From assembly GCA_050485745.1 (NCBI GenBank), contig JBJHBY010000011.1:1-27603 (forward strand): a stretch of DNA of 27,603 bases. Reading direction: 5' to 3'. A model generated the notes under the pieces. That model had not been told where the DNA came from, did no database searches, and worked only from the letters and a program-made list of their open reading frames with translations. Below are positions 1 to 7,936 of this stretch, piece by piece (position 1 is the stretch's first letter; each line of letters starts with the position of its first letter). The translations under genes and the position numbers were made by a program. Origin of the DNA: JBJHBY01 sp050485745 (GTDB lineage: Bacteria > Pseudomonadota > Gammaproteobacteria > Pseudomonadales > CAMLJR01).

Positions 1-48
1 GTGTTTGCCCCACCACCCGAAACCCCACACCCGAGGGAGTCCACCGCC

Positions 49-1152
49 ATGAACAATACCCTGAGCACCTGGTTGCGCGGCGCGCTGCTGCTGGCGCTGA
101 CCGCCGGCGTCCAGGCCCAGGAGCCGAAGGTCCTGCACGTCTACAACTGGTCGGATTACATCGCCGAGGACACCCTGGCCAACTTCACAAGGGAAACCGG
201 CATTCGCGTGGTCTATGACGTGTTCGACAGCAACGAGGTGCTCGAGGCGCGGCTGATGGCCGGGGCCACGGGCTTCGACGTGGTGGTGCCCTCGCTGGAT
301 TTTCTCGGTCGCCAGATCCAGGCCGGCGTATTCCGGCCACTGGACCGCTCCAGACTGCCCAACCTGGAAAACCTCGATCCCGAACTGATGGCGCGGGTCG
401 CCAAGGTCGATGCCGATAATCGCCATGCCGTGCCCTATCTCTGGGGTACCACGGGCATTGGCTACAATGTGGCGAAGATCGCTGAAATCCTTGGCGACGA
501 CGCCCCGACCGACAGCTGGGACCTGATACTCAAGCCGGAGAACCTGGCGAAACTGCGCCAGTGTGGTGTCGCCTTCCTGGATACCCCCTCGGAAGTCGTT
601 CCCATCGTGCTGCATTACCTCGGGGAGGATCCCAATTCCTTCGACACCCAGCTGATTCGCAGCAAGGCCCGCGACCACCTGATGAAGCTGCGGCCGCACA
701 TCACCTACTTTCATTCCTCGCAGTTGATCAACGATCTGGCCAACGGTGACATCTGTGTTGCCCTGGGCTGGTCGGGGGACATCCTGCAGGCTGCCGATCG
801 TGCCGAGGAGGCCGGGCGTGGCGTCGAGGTTGCGTACTACATTCCAAAGGAGGGGGCGCCGATGTGGTTCGACATGCTGGCGATTCCACGCGACGCGCGT
901 CACCCCGGTAACGCCCACACCTTCATCAACTACCTGATGCGGCCCGAGGTCATTGCCAACATCAGCAACTATGTCTGGTATGCCAATGCGGTGCCCGCCG
1001 CAAAGGATGACATGGACGAGGGCATTCTCGAACACCCGGGGATCTATCCCGGTGAGGACGCGGCAAAGGGCCTGTTTACCCTGGCGGTCACGCCGCCGGC
1101 GGTGGAGCGGGCCTATACCCGCGTCTGGACCGAGGTCAAGACCGGTCGCTGA
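49..1152 (+). CDS. potF: Polyamine ABC transporter periplasmic substrate-binding protein
   Basis: A 367-residue periplasmic binding protein of the PotD/PotF family, which captures putrescine or spermidine and delivers it to the PotGHI membrane complex. Residues 1-23 form a signal peptide: a short polar start, a hydrophobic core (GALLLALTAG) and a probable cut after VQA. The mature protein opens with the family-typical LHVYNWSDYI, followed by FDSNEVLEARLMAG and VPYLWGTTGIGYN. The ORF stays open to a GTG at base 1, but the ATG at 49 has a GAGGGAG ribosome site about 9 bases upstream and gives a proper signal peptide, so it is preferred. potG starts 22 bp after the stop. The potF-G-H-I order is that of the E. 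coli putrescine operon. Ligand choice (putrescine, spermidine or another polyamine) cannot be settled by eye. Confidence 0.93.
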   Translation: MNNTLSTWLRGALLLALTAGVQAQEPKVLHVYNWSDYIAEDTLANFTRETGIRVVYDVFDSNEVLEARLMAGATGFDVVVPSLDFLGRQIQAGVFRPLDRSRLPNLENLDPELMARVAKVDADNRHAVPYLWGTTGIGYNVAKIAEILGDDAPTDSWDLILKPENLAKLRQCGVAFLDTPSEVVPIVLHYLGEDPNSFDTQLIRSKARDHLMKLRPHITYFHSSQLINDLANGDICVALGWSGDILQAADRAEEAGRGVEVAYYIPKEGAPMWFDMLAIPRDARHPGNAHTFINYLMRPEVIANISNYVWYANAVPAAKDDMDEGILEHPGIYPGEDAAKGLFTLAVTPPAVERAYTRVWTEVKTGR

Positions 1153-1174
1153 AGGCGACCGGGTACTCGTTGCC

Positions 1175-2287
1175 ATGCCGGAGAATTCGCGAAAACCCGG
1201 GGCGGAATATCTCGTCATTGCCGGGCTGACCAAGCGTTTTGACGGATACGCCGCAGTCAATGACGTCAGCCTCGGAGTGCGCAAGGGCGAGATCTTTGCC
1301 CTGCTGGGTGCCTCGGGGTGCGGCAAGTCCACGTTGCTGCGCCTGCTTGCAGGCTTCGAGCAACCCGACGAGGGGCGTATCCTGCTGGATGGCATGCCGC
1401 TGGATGGCATGCCGCCCTATGCCCGCCCGGTCAACATGATGTTCCAGTCCTACGCACTGTTCCCGCACATGACGGTGGAGCAGAATATCGGCTATGGCCT
1501 GCGCCAGGAGCGCCTGCCCCGGGACGAGATTCGCGACCGGGTCGCGGAAATGCTGCGCCTGGTACAGATGGAGCGCTATGGCAAGCGCAAGCCACATCAA
1601 CTCTCCGGCGGCCAGCAGCAGCGGGTCGCGCTGGCGCGCAGCCTGGCCAAGGGCCCCAAGCTGTTGTTGCTGGATGAACCCATGGGGGCTCTGGACAAGA
1701 AACTGCGCACCCGCATGCAACTCGAGGTCGTCCGCATCATCGAGCGCCTCGGTGTTACCTGTGTGATGGTCACCCATGATCAGGAAGAGGCGATGACCAT
1801 GGCCGACCGTATCGCCATCATGGACGCCGGCCAGATTCGCCAGGTGGGGACGCCCGACGAGATCTACGAGCAGCCCAACAGCCGCTTCACCGCCGAATTC
1901 ATTGGTTCCGTGAATGTCTTTGAAGGTGTGCTCGACGAGGATGAAGAGAGCTACTGCACCATTCGCGTCGAGGGCATCGAGGCCCCGCTGTATGTCGGGC
2001 ATGGCATCACCGGCTACAGCGAGATGCCCGTGGTCTTTGCCATTCGTCCCGAGAAGGTGCTGATCGCCCGCGAGCGGCCGGCTGATGTGCGCAATTGTTT
2101 GCAGGGGGTGATCGAGGATATTGCCTACCTCGGCAGTCATTCGGTCTATCACGTGCGCCTGCCCGATGGCCGTCGTATCCAGTCGACCCTGGTCAACAGC
2201 GTACGCTGGGCCAATGAGGCCTTTACCTGGGACGACCGGGTCTGGGTGTACTGGGGTGAAAACAGCGGCGTGGTGCTGACCGCGTGA
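1175..2287 (+). CDS. potG: Polyamine ABC transporter ATP-binding protein
   Basis: A 370-residue ATPase that powers the polyamine importer from the cytoplasmic face. Visible motifs in order: Walker A GASGCGKST (about residues 45-53), Q-loop MMFQSYALFPHMTVEQN, signature LSGGQQQR, Walker B LLLLDEP with a D-loop GALD, and the switch histidine in VMVTHDQEEAMTMADRI. A TOBE-type C-terminal domain follows from about residue 245. The Q-loop and EFIGSVNVFEGVL segments match PotG as I remember it, more than PotA. The start at 1175 is chosen because homology begins just after it; the ribosome site is weak, so translation may be coupled to potF. The open frame extends back to 953 inside potF, but that part does not look like protein. 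The stop overlaps the potH start by 4 bp (GTGA). Confidence 0.93.
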   Translation: MPENSRKPGAEYLVIAGLTKRFDGYAAVNDVSLGVRKGEIFALLGASGCGKSTLLRLLAGFEQPDEGRILLDGMPLDGMPPYARPVNMMFQSYALFPHMTVEQNIGYGLRQERLPRDEIRDRVAEMLRLVQMERYGKRKPHQLSGGQQQRVALARSLAKGPKLLLLDEPMGALDKKLRTRMQLEVVRIIERLGVTCVMVTHDQEEAMTMADRIAIMDAGQIRQVGTPDEIYEQPNSRFTAEFIGSVNVFEGVLDEDEESYCTIRVEGIEAPLYVGHGITGYSEMPVVFAIRPEKVLIARERPADVRNCLQGVIEDIAYLGSHSVYHVRLPDGRRIQSTLVNSVRWANEAFTWDDRVWVYWGENSGVVLTA

Positions 2288-3186
2288 AACAGGCATGGCG
2301 GCGCTTTCTGCCCGGTGCCCACTGGGGGGTCACCGCCTGGCCTTACCTGTGGCTGTGCCTGTTCTTCGCGGTGCCGTTCCTGATCGTGCTCAAGATCAGT
2401 TTCGCGGAGTCCGCGATTGCGATCCCGCCCTTCACCAGCCTGCTGGAGCGCGTCGACGACACGCTCAGTATTCGCCTGAATCTTGCCAACTACCGTTTTC
2501 TGGTGGAAGACAGCCTGTATATCAGCGCCTATTTCAGCTCCCTGCGCATCGCCGCGATCTCCACCGTGCTGTGTCTGCTGATTGGCTACCCGATGGCCTA
2601 CGCCATTGCCCGTATGCGGCCCTCCGCCCAGAGCATCTGCCTGATGCTGGTGGTGTTGCCCTCCTGGACCTCGTTCCTGATTCGCGTGTACGCCTGGATG
2701 GGTATCTTGCGCACCAATGGTTTTCTCAACAATTTTTTGTTGTGGCTGGGTGTGGTCGAGCAGCCGCTGCAGATCCTGCATACCTCCGTGGCCGTTTACA
2801 TTGGTATTGTCTATGCCTACCTGCCGTTTATGGTGCTGCCGCTATACGCCAATCTGGTCAGGCATGACCAGCGTCTGCTGGAAGCTGCGGGCGACCTCGG
2901 CTGTCGCCCCTGGCGGGCATTTCTGACCGTGACCCTGCCCTTGTCCCTGCCCGGGGTCATTGCCGGCTGTATGCTGGTGTTTGTTCCCGCCGTGGGCGAG
3001 TTCGTGATTCCCGAACTGCTGGGTGGCCCCGGCACCCTGATGATCGGCAAGATCCTGTGGCAGGAGTTCTTCAACAACCGCGACTGGCCCATGGCCTCCG
3101 CCGTGGCCATCGTGATGCTGCTGTTCCTGCTCATTCCGATCATGCTGTTCCATCGCTACCGCGCGCGACTGGAGGGGCGGGAATGA
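2284..3186 (+). CDS. potH: Polyamine ABC transporter permease (PotH type)
   Basis: A 300-residue inner-membrane permease, one of the two channel-forming subunits of the polyamine importer. It has a first membrane segment at about residues 18-37 (WPYLWLCLFFAVPFLIVLKI), a large periplasmic loop, and then a run of hydrophobic helices. The ATPase-docking EAA loop is EAAGDLGCRPWRAFLTVTLP, starting near residue 200. The GTG start lies inside the potG stop codon region (GTGA overlap), so the two are probably translationally coupled. The C-terminus overlaps the potI start by 4 bp. Length and layout are normal for the family. Confidence 0.92.
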   Translation: MKQAWRRFLPGAHWGVTAWPYLWLCLFFAVPFLIVLKISFAESAIAIPPFTSLLERVDDTLSIRLNLANYRFLVEDSLYISAYFSSLRIAAISTVLCLLIGYPMAYAIARMRPSAQSICLMLVVLPSWTSFLIRVYAWMGILRTNGFLNNFLLWLGVVEQPLQILHTSVAVYIGIVYAYLPFMVLPLYANLVRHDQRLLEAAGDLGCRPWRAFLTVTLPLSLPGVIAGCMLVFVPAVGEFVIPELLGGPGTLMIGKILWQEFFNNRDWPMASAVAIVMLLFLLIPIMLFHRYRARLEGRE

Positions 3187-4037
3187 GTACCGCGCCGGGC
3201 ATCTCACGCCTGACCCTGACCTTTCTGGTGCTGGGCTTCGTGTTTCTCTACGGCCCGATGCTGTTGCTGGTGATCTACTCCTTCAACGCGTCGCGCCTGG
3301 TGACCGTCTGGGCGGGCTTTTCCCTGGAGTGGTACGGCGAGCTGTTTCGCGATGAGCAGATGATGCGCGCTGCCTGGCGCAGTCTGCAGCTCGCCTTTCT
3401 GACGGCCTGGGCCGCGGTGATCCTGGGCACACTGGCAGCACTGGTGATGACCCGCTTTCACCGCTTTCGCGGCCGCACGGTGTTTACCGGGTTGATCACC
3501 GCGCCGCTGGTGATGCCGGAGGTGATCACCGGCCTGTCGCTGCTGCTGCTGTTCGTGTCCATGGCGCAGTGGATAGGTTGGCCCTCGAGCCGGGGCATGA
3601 GCACCATCTGGATCGCCCACGTCACCTTCAGCATGGCCTACGTCGCCGTGGTGGTGTCCTCGCGACTGGGGGATCTGGATCGCTCCCTGGAGGAGGCGGC
3701 CATGGATCTCGGCGCCAATCGCGTGAAGACCTTTTTCACCATCACCCTGCCGATCATCTCACCGGCGCTGATTGCCGGCTGGCTGCTGGCCTTTACGCTA
3801 TCCCTGGATGACCTGGTGATCGCCAGCTTCGTATCCGGGCCGGCATCGACCACCCTGCCCATGGTGGTGTTCTCCAGTGTGCGCCTGGGGGTCAGCCCCA
3901 AGATCAACGCCCTGGCCACGCTGCTGATCCTGTTTGTGTTCATCGCTGCGTTCATCGCCTGGTGGGTGCTGCGGCGCGAGGAGAAACGGCGTCTGCGCGA
4001 GCAGCAGATGGCCCTGCGCGACGACACCGAATTCTGA
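3183..4037 (+). CDS. potI: Polyamine ABC transporter permease (PotI type)
   Basis: A 284-residue inner-membrane permease, the second channel subunit of the importer. The first membrane helix is near residues 9-34, and the EAA loop EEAAMDLGANRVKTFFTITL mirrors that of potH. The C-terminus is a short, charged cytoplasmic tail (RREEKRRLREQQMALRDDTEF region). The start is ATGA overlapping the potH stop, so the four transporter genes form one tightly coupled operon. The next gene on this strand begins 76 bp later and may or may not share the transcript: a TATACT -10-like hexamer sits at 4068-4073, but no convincing -35 box precedes it. Confidence 0.92.
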   Translation: MSTAPGISRLTLTFLVLGFVFLYGPMLLLVIYSFNASRLVTVWAGFSLEWYGELFRDEQMMRAAWRSLQLAFLTAWAAVILGTLAALVMTRFHRFRGRTVFTGLITAPLVMPEVITGLSLLLLFVSMAQWIGWPSSRGMSTIWIAHVTFSMAYVAVVVSSRLGDLDRSLEEAAMDLGANRVKTFFTITLPIISPALIAGWLLAFTLSLDDLVIASFVSGPASTTLPMVVFSSVRLGVSPKINALATLLILFVFIAAFIAWWVLRREEKRRLREQQMALRDDTEF

Positions 4038-4113
4038 GCCTGGGCCAGGCCCCGGAGGCGCATGCACTATACTCGTCTGGGTATGGAGGCAGGCTCGGAG
4101 CATACGGCGAGGC

Positions 4114-5085
4114 ATGGCGGAGGATAGAACCCGAACAACGCGCGTGCGGCGCCGTGGCTGGATGCTCTCGGCCCTGGCGGTGCTGGTCGCGATCCTGGTG
4201 CCGGCGTGGCTGCTGGTGCCGGCGGTTGTTTCCACCACGGACAATGACGCCGACCCGGTACAGGCGCAACTGGATGTGCTGGCGCTGGACGTGTCCCGCG
4301 AGTTCGAGGCGGCGCGGTTGCATGCCGAGGCGCTGGCCCGGTTTGCCGGTGTACTGCAGCAACAGACCGGCACCGCCGGGTATTTTTCCGAATTGCGGCA
4401 GAACCTGCAGGCCCTGCTGCAGGCTACGCTGGTGGACCTGCCCGCAGCTGCGGCGGTCTATGCCATCTGGGAGCGCGACGGGGTGGATGGCCAGGACGAG
4501 GTCTTCGAGCGCGACCGTGAATACGGTTCCAACGATCAGGGGCGCTTTGCCAGCCTGTGGCAGAGGGATGCCCGGGGTGAACCCGTCAATCGGGTGCTGT
4601 CCGAAGCGGAGCTGACGACCCGCCCCTGGCGCTGCCAGCAGCCACTCCCCTGCCTGCTGGGGCCCTATGCCGACCAGCAGGAGCGCCGGGTCGCACTGGT
4701 GGTGCCGGTGTTGCGCGAGGGCACTCCCGCCGGCAGCTACGGTGTGGAGATGACGCTGCAGCTGCTGGATCAGCGCCTCGTGTCATTCCATCGCGATCAG
4801 CTTGGCGGCGACGGGTATCTGGCCCTGCTCGGCAGGGATGGCCAGCGCGTGGTGGAGGTCGGTGCATTGCCCGGCGAGCCATCGGTAGTGCACTCCCTGC
4901 CACTGGACCTTGCCGACGAGGAGCCGTGGGTACTGTTCTATCGCGGAGTGGAGGCTGCCGCGGAGAACGCCGGCAGCTGGCGTCCGCTGCTGCTCTGGCT
5001 GTCGCCCCTGATGGTGCTGGCACTGGCGTGGATGGGTGGGGTGCTGCTCGGGGTCAGTCGCGCAGAAAGGTCTCCGCATCCCTGA
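4114..5085 (+). CDS. Membrane-anchored extracytoplasmic sensor-like protein without output domain (Cache-like)
   Basis: A 323-residue protein with a basic N-terminus (RTRTTRVRRRG), a membrane helix at about residues 15-38, a periplasmic domain of about 250 residues and a second membrane helix near residues 295-317. It then ends almost at once. This is the layout of the sensing half of a chemoreceptor or sensor kinase: an alpha-helical start (DVLALDVSREFEAARLHAEALARFAG) followed by a PAS/Cache-like fold that I infer from the sequence pattern. HAMP, kinase and signalling domains are all absent. A CQQPLPC cysteine pair lies in the periplasmic part. It follows the polyamine importer and converges on a soluble histidine kinase and response regulator, overlapping the regulator by 32 bp at the 3' ends. 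Partnership with either neighbour is inference. The ATG at 4114 is preferred; the reading frame upstream runs into potI. Confidence 0.72.
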   Translation: MAEDRTRTTRVRRRGWMLSALAVLVAILVPAWLLVPAVVSTTDNDADPVQAQLDVLALDVSREFEAARLHAEALARFAGVLQQQTGTAGYFSELRQNLQALLQATLVDLPAAAAVYAIWERDGVDGQDEVFERDREYGSNDQGRFASLWQRDARGEPVNRVLSEAELTTRPWRCQQPLPCLLGPYADQQERRVALVVPVLREGTPAGSYGVEMTLQLLDQRLVSFHRDQLGGDGYLALLGRDGQRVVEVGALPGEPSVVHSLPLDLADEEPWVLFYRGVEAAAENAGSWRPLLLWLSPLMVLALAWMGGVLLGVSRAERSPHP

Positions 5086-5424
5086 CGAAGGACTCCGGGT
5101 CGATGGGTTTGGTGAAGTAGCCGTCGAAGCCCGCTGCCATGATTTTCTCCCGATCCCCGGCCATGGCAAATGAGGTGACNNNNNNNNNNGCGGCGTATCG
5201 CGCAGGCGGGAGTGGCCACGGATACGCTGCGCCACCTCATAGCCATCCATCAATGGCATTTGCACGTCGCAGATGATCATGTCCGGATATTCCGTGGCCG
5301 CGATTGCCACACCGGCCTCACCGTCGCTGGCCTGCAGCACCTCGTGACCGAAGGCCTCGAGCAGATGCTGCATCAGGTACATGTTCACGGCGTTGTCTTC
5401 GATGACGAGAATCCGGGCGCTCAT
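5054..5424 (-). CDS. Single-domain response regulator (CheY-like), interrupted by assembly gap
   Basis: A receiver domain of about 122 residues with no DNA-binding or enzymatic output. It shows the acidic pair ED (9-10), the phospho-acceptor D53 in ICDVQMPLMDG, and, beyond the gap, the conserved switch Thr in TSFAMAGD and the Lys in FTKPID. The 10 Ns at 5180-5189 throw the frame off. Reading the sequence after the gap in the frame that begins GTCACCTCA restores a normal receiver C-terminus ending FLRD and a stop at 5054-5056. About 8 missing bases instead of 10 would join the halves. The gene starts with ATG inside the kinase stop (4-bp overlap), so the two are translationally coupled. It probably relays or competes for phosphate from that kinase. 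Its 3' end overlaps the convergent sensor gene by 32 bp. Confidence 0.85.
5180..5189. other. Assembly gap (10 Ns)
   Basis: Ten consecutive Ns fall inside the response regulator. Reading frames on either side can be joined if the true length is 8 (or 8 plus a multiple of 3), giving three codons between DTP and VTSFAM. The first of these begins with C, which suits a leucine. The gap is therefore probably a placeholder and not a measured length. Confidence 0.95.
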
Positions 5425-7031
5425 GACGAAAACCCCTTGATGCGCAGGGTGAAGGTACTGCCCTTGCCATACTCGCTGGCGCAGTGGATGTCACCCTGCA
5501 GCAGCTGTGCGAGACGCTGGCTCAGGTGCAGGCCCAGACCGGTGCCCTCCTGGCGGCGCACGATGGTGGTGCTGACCTGGGTAAATGCGGTGAAGAGCCG
5601 CTCCTGATCCTCGCGACGGATACCCGAGCCGGTATCGCGCACCGCGATCTCGACGTGTGGATCATCCGCATCGGGCGGGCGCAGGCTGATATCGATGCGG
5701 CCCTGGTCGGTGAACTTGATGGCATTGCTGGCCAGGTTGATGATGATCTGGCTCAGGGCACGCCGGTCGGCAATGATGTGCACCGGTGTATCCGGCAGTG
5801 CCAGCTTGAGTTGCAGGCCCTTGGCTTCCGCCGACTGGCGCAGCGTATCGACGACATCCCCCACCACCGCACAGCAGTCCACCGGCTCGATGTTCAGCTC
5901 GAGTTTGCCGGCACCGATCCGCGCCAGGTCGAGCAGGTCGTTGATCAGGTCCAGAAGGTGCCGGGCGCTGCCCTTGATCAGGCCCAGCTGCTTCTCCTGT
6001 TCGGCATTGAGCGGGCCGGCCAGCTTCATCAGCAGTGTGCCGGTGAAGCCGATGATGGCGTTCAACGGGGTACGCAGTTCGTGGCTCATGGTGGCGAGGA
6101 AAGTGTCCTTGGCACTGTTGGCGTTGGCCAGTTCCTCGTTCTTCTCCTGCAGCTCCTGCTCCACCCGCTTGCGGTCGGTGATGTCGCGGATGGCGCTCAT
6201 CACCAGGGTGCCCCACTCGGTACGCAGGGGGCTCAGGCTGATCTCTACGGGGAATTCCTCACCATTACTTCGCAGGCCATGCAGTTCCAGGCCCGCTCCC
6301 ATCGAGCGCGTCCGCGGCTGCGCGAAGTAGTGCGAGCGATGCCCAACGTGTGCGCGTCGATAGCGCTCCGGCAGCAGCATCTCGATGGGCTTGCCCACCA
6401 GTTCGGTTCGCGACCAGCCGAACAGGGCCTCAGCCTGGCTGTTGACCAGAACGATGCGACCGTTGGTGTTGGCCATGATGATGGCGTCGGGCGTGGACTC
6501 GAGCAGGTTGCTGTAGCGCGCTTCCAGTAGTTTGGAATCCCGCCAGGCCTTCAGGTGGGTGACGTCTTTTTTGTTGATTACCAGGCACTGGATTTCACCG
6601 CGGGCATCGCAGACGGCGCGCACCGAGATATTGACGTAGACGAGGGAGCCATCCCTGTGGCGCCGGTAGGATTCGTAGGTGGACAGCCCCGACTGCAGGG
6701 CCTCGTCCTGAACCCGCTGTTCCTCCGCGATGCGGTCGGGCGGGGTGATCAGTTCGTGCAGGCGGCGGCCACGGGCTTCTGCGAGGGTATAACCGAAGGT
6801 GCGCTGTGCACCGGGGTTCCAGTGCCGGATCTCGCCCTCGGGGGAAGTGACGATCAGGGCGTCCGGCGTCTCCTCGACCAGCAGTCGGTGGTAGTCGGCG
6901 GTCGGCCCGGTTTCAGGGGTATTGTCCAGAGGCTTGCCTGGCGTCATGCGATCCTGCAGGGGAGTTCCACGATCCATCTGCCCAGCCCTGGTTGCGCCCC
7001 GCGGGTGCACTATAGCTCCCTTCATAGACAC
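5421..7031 (-). CDS. Soluble PAS-PAS hybrid-less sensor histidine kinase
   Basis: A 536-residue cytoplasmic histidine kinase with no membrane segment. Order: PAS domain 1 (about 48-165, from DYHRLLVEETPDALIV), PAS domain 2 (about 172-290, from RYSNLLESTPDAIIM), a short coiled coil (KRVEQELQEKNEELANA), a HisKA domain with SHELRTPLN (His317 counting from the GTG start), and a HATPase with N-box NLASNAIKF, G1 DTGSGI and G2 GTGLGL. It should autophosphorylate His317 in response to a small ligand, redox or protein partner sensed by the PAS domains, and pass phosphate to the overlapping response regulator. The start is uncertain: a GTG at 7031 and an ATG two codons on have no clear ribosome site, and ATG codons at residues 19 and 29 are possible. 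Residues before about 45 look unstructured. Confidence 0.9.
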   Translation of the reverse strand: MSMKGAIVHPRGATRAGQMDRGTPLQDRMTPGKPLDNTPETGPTADYHRLLVEETPDALIVTSPEGEIRHWNPGAQRTFGYTLAEARGRRLHELITPPDRIAEEQRVQDEALQSGLSTYESYRRHRDGSLVYVNISVRAVCDARGEIQCLVINKKDVTHLKAWRDSKLLEARYSNLLESTPDAIIMANTNGRIVLVNSQAEALFGWSRTELVGKPIEMLLPERYRRAHVGHRSHYFAQPRTRSMGAGLELHGLRSNGEEFPVEISLSPLRTEWGTLVMSAIRDITDRKRVEQELQEKNEELANANSAKDTFLATMSHELRTPLNAIIGFTGTLLMKLAGPLNAEQEKQLGLIKGSARHLLDLINDLLDLARIGAGKLELNIEPVDCCAVVGDVVDTLRQSAEAKGLQLKLALPDTPVHIIADRRALSQIIINLASNAIKFTDQGRIDISLRPPDADDPHVEIAVRDTGSGIRREDQERLFTAFTQVSTTIVRRQEGTGLGLHLSQRLAQLLQGDIHCASEYGKGSTFTLRIKGFSS

Positions 7032-7128
7032 TTACTAACACGCGTATTCAGGAGCGTCAAGGCACGGTTTCAGACAGGGTGTGCGAAGATTCGACCCGCC
7101 GCGATGCGGGCCGGCTGCCAGGGGACAC

Positions 7129-7156
7129 AAAAAAGCCGTGACCCGAAGGTCACGGC
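7129..7156 (-). terminator. Rho-independent terminator of the hydroxylase pair
   Basis: On the minus strand, a perfect 9-bp stem (GCCGTGACC / GGTCACGGC, at 7148-7156 and 7135-7143) closes a TTCG tetraloop and is followed directly by six T residues (7134-7129). It sits 34 bp after the stop of the downstream hydroxylase gene and 97 bp before the kinase start, so it insulates the two minus-strand units. Confidence 0.93.
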
Positions 7157-7190
7157 GGATGCGCAAAGAGACGGGTTTGCGGCGGCTGGA

Positions 7191-7889
7191 TCAGTCCAGC
7201 GTGCCGAACATCTTGTCGTACAGCAGAGTGATGGTGGCGTAGTTGCCCTTGTGCATGTTCTCGTGGTGCACGGCATGCTTCTTCGTGATCCAGGTCACGG
7301 TCTTGAACGGGAAGTAGGGCAGGTCCACCTTGGTGTGATTGATGGTGTTCAGCTGGATGAACACCAGGTAGGTCACGATCAGCGTCGCCACGTGATAGGG
7401 GCCCAGTACCGGCGCGAGCAGGGCTACCGTACCCATGAACAGGGCGATGCCGATGAAGGTTTCCATCGGGTGTACATAAAACGAATCGATATGGGTAGGG
7501 CTGCGCGCCTGGTGGTGCAGGGCGTGGACCTGACGGAAGTAACCCTCGCCGTGGAACAGGAAGCGGTGGGTCAGATAATAGAAAAAGTCATAGACCATCA
7601 GGATCAGGACGATGTCCAGCAGAATCTTCCAGACCGGTTGTGCCTGCAGGGTCAGTACCAGGGGCAGGATGACCACGAAGAACAGCACGTTCATGGCCAG
7701 GCCAATCTGCTTGCCCTGTTTGATCACGGGCGGATACTTGGGCTTGGCCACCTTCTTCGCATCCTCCGCGAGGTTGTACTCGCGTGCCTTCGCCAGTGCG
7801 GGAATGCGGAATATCAGGAATTTCCCGACCACGGTGATCACGATCACCGCGGCCAGAACAACCAGGCTCGCTTGCCATTCATACGTCAT
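7191..7889 (-). CDS. Fatty acid hydroxylase / sterol desaturase superfamily membrane protein, copy 1
   Basis: A 232-residue integral membrane di-iron oxygenase candidate. It carries the superfamily histidine clusters: HRFLFH (HX3H), HALHH (HXXHH), a HPME motif and HAVHHENMH near the C-terminus. Hydrophobic segments lie near residues 8-28, 65-85, 90-106 and 145-180. Members hydroxylate or desaturate lipids, sterols or carotenoids; the substrate here is unknown, and the protein is short for the family. The ATG at 7889 has a GAGG ribosome site. It lies 47 bp after a paralogue that shares its last 34 residues exactly. A strong terminator follows. The two are probably co-transcribed from the promoter near 8772-8800. 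Confidence 0.88.
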   Translation of the reverse strand: MTYEWQASLVVLAAVIVITVVGKFLIFRIPALAKAREYNLAEDAKKVAKPKYPPVIKQGKQIGLAMNVLFFVVILPLVLTLQAQPVWKILLDIVLILMVYDFFYYLTHRFLFHGEGYFRQVHALHHQARSPTHIDSFYVHPMETFIGIALFMGTVALLAPVLGPYHVATLIVTYLVFIQLNTINHTKVDLPYFPFKTVTWITKKHAVHHENMHKGNYATITLLYDKMFGTLD

Positions 7890-7936
7890 GTTCTGTTTAC
7901 CTCGCTCTCGGCGGAACGATCCGGTTCCCGGTTGTG

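Noticed and set aside
1385..1414. Perfect 15-bp tandem duplication in potG (CTGGATGGCATGCCG twice) giving LDGMP twice, first taken for an insertion.
   Set aside because: As I recall E. coli PotG, the same segment has the same length, so nothing is inserted; the repeat is a coincidence of local sequence or old slippage without effect.
1136..2296. 386-codon open frame on the minus strand opposite potG.
   Set aside because: It mirrors potG codon for codon, is full of His, Gln and Gly with no domain, and has no ribosome site. High GC content creates such shadows throughout the window.
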